A DNA stretch of 10,480 nt from Baffinella frigidus (lineage: Eukaryota; Cryptophyceae; Cryptomonadales; Baffinellaceae): contig MU647405.1 of the NCBI GenBank assembly GCA_026770585.1, positions 95,723 to 106,202 on the forward strand, written 5' to 3'. Each line of letters opens with the position of its first letter. Position 1 is the stretch's first letter. Below, piece by piece: positions 1 to 7,200 of this stretch. The notes under the pieces were generated by a model, which saw nothing but the letters and a program-made list of their open reading frames with translations, was not told the origin of the DNA and made no database searches. Both the position numbers and the translations under genes were made by a program.

Positions 1-2
1 AG

Positions 3-60
3 CCCCCCTCCTACGACTTTTAAAGACCTTTTTGTTTTAAACGTCGTAGGAGGAGGGGGG
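3..60. repeat. Terminal hairpin, C-rich/G-rich stem
   Basis: The left arm cccccctcctacgac (3-17) pairs with a right arm starting gtcgtaggagg at 43, with a 3-base register slip in the G run. The AT-rich centre (ttttaaa against gttttaaac) extends the pairing. It runs into a copy of the ccgtagg repeat family at 58-83. It is close to the window edge, so the full element may be longer. Confidence 0.6.
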
Positions 61-256
61 GTTCCTACCGTAGGCTAAGAGGTCCGCTGGCGTTAGCTTG
101 TGGCATTATAAGCCTTCGTGCGGAAGGACTCCCCTAGCTCTGCCTCGCTCGGGTTCACGGGCTATTCGCAAATTGACAGTCTGGAATTGCAGTGCAAATC
201 CTTCAACTTCCGAGCGGAAACGAACCCGCCCCCCTGAGACTCGCGCGAACGAACCA

Positions 257-399
257 TGGTCGGATAGCGAGGGGGCAAACGGATCGGGTACGAGTTCAAA
301 AATTGGCATTGATCGAGTCCATTTTGTGGGGGATCCAGCTCCCGATGGGAGCTGAAGACAATAAATACCCGATCCATTTGCCCCCTCGCTATCCGACCA
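257..399. repeat. Long inverted repeat (foldback, MITE-like)
   Basis: The 34-base arm at 257-290 (starting tggtcggatagcgaggg) is the reverse complement of 366-399 with one mismatch. The 75-base spacer holds a smaller hairpin, cagctccc-gat-gggagctg. The near-perfect arms suggest a recent or conserved foldback element. No transposase is present here. Confidence 0.85.
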
Positions 400-545
400 A
401 GGTGAGACCTCGATGCGAAGGTGCTCTTTTGCGATTTCTTGTGCGTTCGAATCGACGGTTTTCGATTTCAGATCCCTTCGAGCCCTGGAGCCATTTCCGT
501 CGGAATCCGACGGAACCGCTGTCGAGCGAGCTTGGCACAAGATCA

Positions 546-576
546 AAAGCCAAGGTCGAAAATCGACCTTGGCTTT
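546..576. repeat. Perfect 14-bp hairpin
   Basis: The arm aaagccaaggtcga (546-559) is followed by a 3-base loop aaa and a perfect complementary arm (563-576). A looser hairpin of related sequence (aaggtcg-aaaaa-cgacc) lies near 690-725. Nothing marks either as a transcription terminator of a known gene. Confidence 0.8.
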
Positions 577-578
577 CC

Positions 579-626
579 AATAGGAACCCCCTATGTCCTT
601 ACGGATTTGATCCGTAGGGCCGATGG
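579..626 (+). repeat. Dispersed ccgtagg-family repeat, copy 2
   Basis: This copy carries taggaacccc, then ctatgtcc, then tacgga and tccgtagggc. The same order of words recurs at 4785-4840 and 9811-9867, and the tail (ttcctaccgtagg) occurs at 61-76. Short inverted cctacgg/ccgtagg blocks make each copy able to fold. Confidence 0.7.
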
Positions 627-660
627 TTTACGTTTAAATGGACTGTTCCCTTCTCGCTCG

Positions 661-785
661 GCAGCGGGCTGTCGAGTGAACTCGGTACATTTAAGACAGT
701 CAAGGTCGAAAAACGACCGTGTCTTTCAGGTGGAAGTCCTTGAAAATATGTTAAGGTGTTCCCTCCTCGCTCGACAGCGGCCTGG
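661..785 (+). repeat. Dispersed repeat, inverted partner of 9447-9560
   Basis: Bases 726-785 (tttcaggtggaagtccttg, then a stretch ending ctcgctcgacagcgg) match the reverse complement of about 9447-9500. Bases 661-700 (gagtgaactcggtacat and flank) match the reverse complement of about 9526-9560. The two copies are about 8.7 kb apart in opposite orientation. I see no coding content. Confidence 0.6.
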
Positions 786-1074
786 TGAAACCCCCAGGCC
801 TAAACTCGACGATTTGAGCGGGGCGTGAGGGTTGGTGGTATGGGACCTTGATGCGGAGGTGCTCTTTTGCTGTTTCCGTGTGCCTCAGCCAGCTTGACGG
901 ACTATTCTAAAGTTGACACTCTGGTTCTGCGGTACAAATTTGTCAACTTCCGAGCGAAAACGAGCCCGCCCCCCCGAGAATCGCGCGCACGAATGAGACC
1001 TTGATGCGGAGGTGCTCTTTTGCGGTTTCCGGATGTCCCGCGAGCTCCAGGAACCGCTTCAGAGGCACGGACCT

Positions 1075-2610
1075 GGTTTGGGGTTTGGGGTTTGGGGTTT
1101 GGGGTTTGGGGTTTGGGGTTTGGGGTGTAGGGTTTGGGGTGTGGGGTTTAGGGTTTAGGGGGTCAAGGCTTAGGGTTTCGGTTTTGGGGGCTTGGGGATC
1201 AGGGGATTTAGGGCCTAGGGGTTAGGGGTTAGGGTTTAGGGTTTAGGGCCTAGGATTCAGGGTGTAGGGTGTAGGGTGTAGGGTTTAGGGATTGGGGTGA
1301 GGGGTGTAGGGTGTAGGGTTTACCCCCCGTCTGACATCTTGCACATCCACCCGACTTCTTTCATGTCGAAGGTCAGCACGCCTGGGGTAAGGGTTAGGGT
1401 TTAGAGTTTGGGGTTTGTGGTTTGGGGTTTAGGGTTTGGGGTTTGGGATTAAAGGGTTTAGGGTTAAGGTTATAGAGTTTGGGGTTTAGGGTTTGGGGTT
1501 CGGGGGTGAGGGTTTGGGATTCAGGGTTTGGGGGTTAGGGTTTGGGGTTTAGGGTTCAGGGTTCAGGGTTGAAGTAGGGGTTCGGGTGTAGGGTACAGGG
1601 TTTAGGGCATATGGTTAATTAAGTAGGGTTTAAGTGGGGGTTAAGTAGGGGTTAAGTAGGGTTTAAGTAGGGGTTAAGTAAGGTTTAAGTAGGGTTTAAG
1701 TAAGGTTTAAGTAGGGTTTAAGTAGGGGTTCGGGTCTACCCGCGAGCTTCTCGTGCAGGGTTGAGAGTTGAGGGCAAAGTGTTGAAGTATTGTGAAGTAA
1801 CTGGTGCAGAGGTTAGGGCTTCGGGTTTCGGGTTTCGGGGGTACCCTCAAGCTTCTCGCCCGCCCGCCCGCCCACCCCGTCGACGAACACCTCCACACCC
1901 TTCTCCACGTCCGGACCCTGGGTTGAAGTGTAGGGGTTGGGGTGTAGGGGTTGGGGTGTAGGGGTGAGGGTTAGGGTGTAGGGGTTAGAGGCCCCGCCTC
2001 AGGGTTTAGGGTTTAGGGTTCACGGTTTATGGTTTATGGTTTAGGGTTTAGGGTTTAGTTTTAGGGTTTAGGGTTTAGGTTTGGGGTTTAGGGTTTAGGG
2101 TTTAGGGTTTAGGGTTTAGGGGTTAGAAATTAGGGTTTAGGGTTTAGGGTTTAGGGTTTGGGGTTTGAGAGCACATGATGTCACCTGGTTTAGGTTTAAG
2201 TTTGGGGGTTTGGGTTTAGGGTTTAGGGTTTATGTTTGCGTTTAGGGTTTGTGGTTTAGGGTTTAGGGTTGAGGGGTTAGAAATTAGGGTTTAGGGTTTA
2301 GGGTTTAGGGTTTGGGGTTTACGGGATTACGGGATTACGGGTTTAGGGTTTAGGGTTTAGGGTTTAGGGTCTAGGGTCTAGGGTCTAGGGTTTGGGGTTT
2401 AGGGTTTGGGGTTTAGGGTTTAGGGTTTATGGTTTAGGGTTAAGGGTGGTCTATGGTTTGAGAGCATATGATGCCACGTGGTTTCGGTTTAAGGTTTCGG
2501 GTTTCGGGTTTCGAGTTTCGGGTTTAGGGTTAGGGTTTCGGGTTAAGGGGTTCGGGTTTGGGGTTTCGGGTTTAGGGGTTGGATTTCAGGTTTTAGGAAA
2601 CTCACCTGCT
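1075..2610 (+). repeat. Degenerate interstitial telomere-like repeat, G-rich strand
   Basis: About 1.5 kb is built from 7-base units of TTTAGGG and variants (TTTGGGG, TGTAGGG, TTTCGGG, TTCAGGG). Short unique islands interrupt it, near 1321-1385, 1740-1765 and 1845-1920. The segment 1075-1122 is a run of TTTGGGG; 2087-2160 and 2340-2370 are nearly pure TTTAGGG. It fits an interstitial telomeric sequence of plant/algal type. Degeneracy shows it is not an active chromosome end. Long open frames here encode only periodic Trp/Gly/Phe/Val repeats and are not genes. Confidence 0.9.
1617..1735 (+). repeat. 11-12 base variant minisatellite (aagtaggggtt / aagtagggttt)
   Basis: Inside the telomere-like tract the period changes from 7 to 11-12 bases. 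The units are aagtagggttt and aagtaggggtt, repeated about ten times. This is a locally expanded higher-order derivative of the telomere-like repeat and differs from the surrounding 7-base array. Confidence 0.8.
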
Positions 2611-3490
2611 CGAAACCATTAAATGTACGTGTACCATCAATTCAACAACAGCCCACGCGCCCCCTAAACTACTTTAGACGTGACCGGGAGCAATCATAAG
2701 TTGACACCCTTGCAGAATAGCCCGAAAACGGGCTATTCTTCCAAAAGTTGACCTCGCGGCACTGGGGAGTTGACTTTTGCGATTGACCACCCTCAGGTCT
2801 AGTGTAGGCAACCTTGCTCGATCTAATCTTGGAGAGTATTCCTGGTAACTGATTTCGGTGGATATTAGCCTAGCTTTTTTTGGAAATTGGCCTTATCTTC
2901 ACAATCTCTAGCCACAATATCCACCCGGCTCGTCCCACACACAAGTCCTAGCGCGGTCCACTAGCCCTTGGAGGTTGGCTGAAATAGTGCTCTAGAACAT
3001 TTTCGATTTACCTTGACATCGGGGTCAGATCCGACCCCGATGCAAGGTAAATTCGAAGACCTTCCAGGGCACTATTTGAGCCACTTGGGAGGGCTGGTGG
3101 ATCACAGAATGTCAACGAAATGCGAATAGCCCGTGAACCCGAGTGAGCCAGAGATGCAAGTCCAAGCCCCTTCTCCATATCCGGATATCCCCAATCCTCA
3201 GAGGGCGACCAAACCCGCCTTTTCGGGACCCTGGGATTGTACTGAGGCCCCCTGGATCCCGGCGGGCTCCGGTACAAACCAAGGGGCTCCAGTACAAATC
3301 AAGGCATGTTCATTGACCACTAAACGAGTTGCACAACGATTCCGACTTTTGGCTCCTTTTCACATTCTAACTTTGGTACGAAATGTATTCTGAAATCTTC
3401 CCCCCATGATCCACCAAGACTCACTGGGCGAACCAATCCGCCTTGTGGGGATCAGCGATTGCTCGATCCCAGCGAGGTTTGGTGGATCTC
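2611..3490. other. Gene-free spacer with foldback hairpins
   Basis: I find no recognisable exon on either strand. It should lie in the first intron or flank of the minus-strand gene that begins at 3815. It contains a hairpin at 2716-2740 (agaatagcccg-aaa-cgggctattct), paired arms near 2856-2872 and 2907-2924, and a large foldback at about 2966-3088. It also holds, in inverted orientation at 3113-3160, a copy of the sequence at about 139-185 (tcgggttcacgggctattcg). Confidence 0.6.
2966..3088. repeat. Foldback element centred on a perfect hairpin
   Basis: The core stem catcggggtc (3017-3026) pairs with gaccccgatg (3033-3042). The next ring, tttaccttg (3007-3015) with caaggtaaa (3043-3051), extends it past a one-base bulge. 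Outer arms ggctgaaatagtgc and gcactatttgagcc pair with one mismatch. The nested, increasingly imperfect arms resemble a MITE-type foldback element. Confidence 0.75.
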
Positions 3491-3506
3491 AGGGGGGAAA
3501 TGTCAC

Positions 3507-3815
3507 CTGCCGCTTGTCCTTGGCGCTGGCTGGCTGCGCCTCCCCGCCCGCCGCACCCGCACCACTCAGATCCTGGTTCTCACCCCCGGCATCATCCTCC
3601 TCCATGGCTTGCGAGTCCCCCTCGGGGCCCCCTTCCCCGCCAGCTTCAGCGGTCTCGTTCCTGTTCGCGCCATCTGAATCCGCATCCATGGCCTCCTCAA
3701 CCTGCACCGCGTGGGGTCGCTCTGCGCGTCCCTTCATCCGTCCATCCTCGCCAGCCCCGCCCCCAGTGCCAGCTCTTCCAGAGGTTTCTGACGACGCGCC
3801 GCCTGTCCTCGCCAT
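3507..3815 (-). CDS. First coding exon of an unknown acidic, disordered protein
   Basis: On the minus strand an ATG at 3815-3813 opens 103 codons, ending at ...KDKRQ with a donor gtgaca directly after (3506-3501). Reading on reaches a stop at once, which supports a splice site there. The segment is rich in Gly, Ala, Glu, Asp and Ser, with acidic stretches such as VEEAMDADSDGAN and MEEDDAGGENQ and a basic end AKDKRQ. It looks intrinsically disordered; there is no signal peptide, membrane segment or known domain. I do not recognise the family. Its GC content is well above the neighbouring repeats. It is arranged head to head with the kinase gene, about 290 bp apart, so the two may share a promoter. 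I could not find its next exon in the window. A short spurious frame remains possible, but the composition, donor and promoter setting argue for a real gene. Confidence 0.55.
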
Positions 3816-4106
3816 GCGATGACCAGGACGTGGTCCGCGGCACAGATGAAGACGGGATTTTCAGCGTGGTGCTGAAAAGTTGTTTTTCTCCAAAAGTTGA
3901 CAGATTCTGGGGAGGGAGGGGCGAGGAACCAAGCCCCTTCGTCACCCGCTGGCTGTGCCGAGACGTTGGAGGCGCGACAGAACTGGAGGCGCGACAGGAC
4001 TGAGACGCGCGCGAGACGCGTCTCGCGGGTTCGGGCGATCCGGCGCTTGAGAGCAGGGGTCTCCTTTGATCTGCCGTCCTCTGTCTGAGAAGGCTGGTGG
4101 GGAAGC
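3816..4106. promoter_or_regulatory. CpG-rich putative divergent promoter
   Basis: About 291 bp separate the two divergent start codons. The right half is CpG-dense and contains a perfect 16-bp palindrome gcgagacgcgtctcgc at 4011-4026. It also has a 17-bp tandem repeat (tggaggcgcgacag plus 3 bases) at 3967-4000. No TATA box is evident at a sensible spacing. The plus-strand ATG has a favourable context (A at -3, G at +4); the minus-strand ATG has C at -3 and G at +4. The palindrome and tandem are candidate transcription-factor sites; that role is inferred. Confidence 0.5.
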
Positions 4107-4211
4107 ATGGCGGCCGCAACCGGGAACCCGGCTGATTTTCCGGGGGAGGAAGATGATGATGAGGACTTCAACCTGGCCGCGCCCGACCCCGATGAGTTCC
4201 TCTCGCTGCAG
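4107..4211 (+). CDS. Kinase exon 1 (start codon, acidic N-terminus)
   Basis: The ATG at 4107 sits in a strong context (gaagcATGG). The exon gives 35 codons: an Ala-rich start, an acidic stretch (GEEDDDEDF) and the end PDPDEFLSLQ. It then meets the donor gtctgg at 4212, phase 0. The last residues match the segment that leads into the glycine loop in MST-type kinases (a phrase like F-x-x-L-E-K), so exon 2 joins directly. The acidic stretch is probably disordered. No second ATG in frame is needed. The start is well supported by composition and by joining in frame with exon 2. Confidence 0.8.
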
Positions 4212-7200
4212 GTCTGGGTCCTTTGACCCGTGTGTGACGTGCTATCTCAACTCACCAACCCTCCCAACCTGCCGGATTTGTACCGGGGGGAGGGTCCGCC
4301 GCACACCGCCACCCTTCGCGGGCAACGTGGCCAGCCCCTTGCAAGCCTGGACGCGTCAGTAAATCCCGAGTGGTTCCCAGCTGAAATGTCAGCACCTGAA
4401 ATCCTAGCTTCGCAGAGCGTTGCACATGTTTTGGCCACACGAAAACATTAAATCAACGCCAGAAGTTAACGATGGTGGTACTCAACCGTGACCTTTTGCC
4501 ATGGTTTTGGTGTTTTCGTGGCCATCAGATGCGAGAACATTTCTTTTAACGAATCAGTTCATAGCCAAGATGCTGCTATCATATGATGATGTAGGGCAAA
4601 GACGGATACGCCACATAGCGGGCTACGAGGGGAAACCTAGCTGGATATCCCTTGGTAGTCATTCGTAGGATATCCAGCTAGGTTTCCCCTTCGTAGGATA
4701 TCTGGGTGGCGTGTCCGTCTGCGGTTAGGACATCCTAAAATCCCTTTTAGTAGGTCACGTCCATTTTAAATTGGGCTTTATCGACGTAGGAACCCCCCTA
4801 TGTCCCTACGGATGGCCTACCGTAGGATCCTAGGGCTTATTCACTTGTGGGTAGTTCGCGAAATCTATGTATAGTCGGCTGTGGCTGCGAAAAGAATGGA
4901 GGCCACTTAGTCGCGGTCGAAGTCCTTAATCAAGGCGAAATTGCGGTTGGAATCCAGGGCAATGGATGAGATTCTAGTACAAATCGTTTAGATGGACTGT
5001 ATCCGTGAAACCCCCAGTGGCTGCTAAGTGGATGGCAAGGGTTGATGATCATCAGAAGCTTCTAACTTTTGGCATTGGCTGATTCTTTCCGCGTGAAACA
5101 ATCAACTTCGAGATGAGGTGAGCTCATGGTCCCGAACCCCAAACCCTAAACCCTAAACCCTAAACCCTAGACCCTAAACCCTAAACCCTAAACCCCCCAC
5201 CCTAAACCCCACACCCGAAACCCCACACCCGAAACCCCACACCCGAAACCCGAAACCCAACCCAAGAAAAGGTGGGGCAAGGGTCAATCGGGAACCCTAA
5301 ACCCTAAAACCCAAACCCAGCCCCCTATCCCCAATCCCTAAACCCTAAACCCCACACCCAAACCCTAAACACCAACCCTATAACAGGAAAAGGTGGGGGA
5401 AGGGTCGTTCGGGTCGGTCTATCGGGCAATCGAGCTGCGCACGGGCCTGGTCTCACCCCGAACAACACTACCGTTTTGCTGCTTTTATTCTCTTCTTCTT
5501 TATTACTCTCGAGCCTTAAGTTGAGTGATTCAATATATTCTATGAGCCGTGTGACGGACCCGCCACGGTACAGAGGTATGTCCTCAAAAGTGTTGCTGTC
5601 ACCACCAACCCTCACAGTCTGGGCAAATCGGGAAAAATGGCTCCAAAAATCCCCTTGAAGGCCGTCGGAATCCGACGGCCTCCAAGGGGATTTGGTGTTT
5701 TTGACTTTTTCGATTTGCCCAAGTTGTGAGGGTTGGTGGCAGTATATCGGGCAATCGAGCTGCGCACGGGCCTGATCTCGTCCCGAACCCAAGCACTATT
5801 TTAAAACTGTATTACTACTGTGTTACTACTGTCCGTACTGTGTTACCACTGTCAGTACTGTTTTTACTACTATAAAATACACTTGTAAAATACACTGGTA
5901 GAGCACACTGTTGAAACACACTGGTGTCGTGTCCTTTCGCCGGTACTAGTTACTGTCGGTCTATCGGGCAATCGAGCTGCGCCCGGGCCTGGTCTCGTCC
6001 CGAACAACAATCCTGTTTTACTACTCACCGCGCTCGAGCGACCTCGGCACAGAATAAAGGTCCAGGTCCAGAATCTGGACCTAGGTTCAGGTGAGAGGTT
6101 CTTAGACCCTGTGAGTTGTTCCCAGCCCACTCGAGAGCGGCCCGAAATCGGACAAGAATTGTCGCGACCGCTCCCATGTGGAAATAGATTCAAATGTTAA
6201 AACCGTCTTGTGTTATCTTAAGGGTGGGATTTGCTATCTTAGCCGCTGTCTAGCTTTACCGTAGCATAAAACCCACCCCTGAGATAGCAAAAAGGAGGCT
6301 TGAATTGAACCTGATTCCGCATGAGCTTGAGAGGTCAGAACATGTTCATGGATCCATGCTGTCTTCTCAAGTCAATACACTGCTGAGTTTCTCCAAACGT
6401 GGATCCCGGGAAAGCCCCCCTGAAATTTCTCCTGCAAGGTCGCTGGGGGTGACGTAAAGGTCTCTGGGGGCACAGGGTTAACCTTAACCCTAAACCCTAC
6501 ACCCTACACCCTAAACCCTAAACCCTAAACCCTAAACCCTAAACCCGAAACCCCCAACAGGATATGGCGGTGAAGATTCTGCCGATCGATCCAGACGTGA
6601 CCATTCCCGGTTCAGGGTCTAGGGTTCGAATTTTCGCACCATACGGAATGCCGTAGTGAGGTTGACGCCGGAACTAGGGCGTTGGCCCTAGTGAGCTGTA
6701 TCCTGAGAGGTCTCTGGGGGGGCAGGATGTGGCGGTGAAGATTCTGCCGATCGATTCGGACGTGACCATGCTCAAGCGCGAGATCCGGATCCTCAGGTGC
6801 GAGACTTCTTCTGCTCTTCTTTGTTCCTCTCGATGCAGGTCCTAAATCAGGCGCTTGAGCCTTGAGTTGAGTGATACAAAAGTCCATGAGCCTTATGAAA
6901 CGGGCCCGCCTCGGAGACGTGAGCCATGCCAAATCGGAATTTGGCATAGGTGCGAAACCGCGTCTTTTGGCGATTTTAGAAATCGTTTTCGTAAAACATG
7001 ACTGAAATTGAACAGGCGAAAATTGCTAAAAGTTGCTTTTAGGCGAAAATTGCTAAAAGTTGCTTTTAGCAATTTTCGCCTGTTCGATGCTGGTACTGAG
7101 CCGTCAACTTTTGCATTGTTTGATTACTTTCGAGATGCCGATTCGGACGTCACTGTGCTCAAGCGCGAGAGGATTTAGAATCATCAGGTGCGAAGAGAGG

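Larger units (their letters stand above)
1..1070. other. Gene-free repeat region with hairpins and duplicated modules
   Basis: I see no credible coding exon in this stretch. Open frames on both strands run through repeats and hairpins and do not resemble any family I know. It contains a hairpin at 3-60, a long inverted repeat at 257-399, a palindrome core ccgtcggaatccgacgg near 498-514, a perfect 14-bp stem at 546-576, and a duplicated module (about 157-214 again at about 898-955). A motif beginning gagacc, then gatgcg, then aggtgctcttttgc occurs three times (404-438, 842-877, 995-1031). Confidence 0.7.
4212..5386 (+). other. Kinase intron 1
   Basis: This 1175-base intron starts gtctgg and ends taacag. 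It contains no exon-like sequence except a broken exon 2 copy near its end (5266-5292). It holds a weak inverted repeat (ggccacacgaaaac near 4434 with gttttcgtggcc near 4512), the foldback at 4600-4720, a ccgtagg-family repeat at 4785-4840, and C-strand telomere-like repeat from about 5137 to 5380. Confidence 0.7.
5450..6725 (+). other. Kinase intron 2
   Basis: This 1276-base intron begins gtctca and ends gggcag. It contains two 3' fragments of exon 2, a foldback element inserted next to the first of them, a small hairpin ggtccag-aat-ctggacc (6065-6081), a C-strand telomere-like tract at 6480-6550 and one 5' fragment of exon 3. The words tattactactgtgttactactg around 5810-5870 form a short degenerate tandem. 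A repeated intron tail, aggtctctgggggcacagg (about 6459), foreshadows the true acceptor tract at about 6708. Confidence 0.7.

Noticed and set aside
106-546. Minus-strand 146-codon open frame
   Set aside because: It spans a near-perfect 34-bp inverted repeat and repeated modules, so the same peptide words (SDSEGANGSG) appear on both strands. No protein family is recognisable.
1001-2622. Open frames encoding periodic GFGVWGLGF-like protein
   Set aside because: They are translations of the 7-base telomere-like repeat in one frame; period and composition follow the DNA repeat, with no start context or conserved domain.
3008-3393. Overlapping frames on both strands around 3008-3393
   Set aside because: They overlap foldback arms and an inverted copy of the 139-185 repeat; no domain, codon bias or splice evidence supports them.
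5325-5792. Minus-strand frame with repeated RPGPCAARLPD
   Set aside because: The repeated peptide is the antisense of kinase exon 2 and its copies; the sense reading SVYRAIELRTG is a clear kinase motif.
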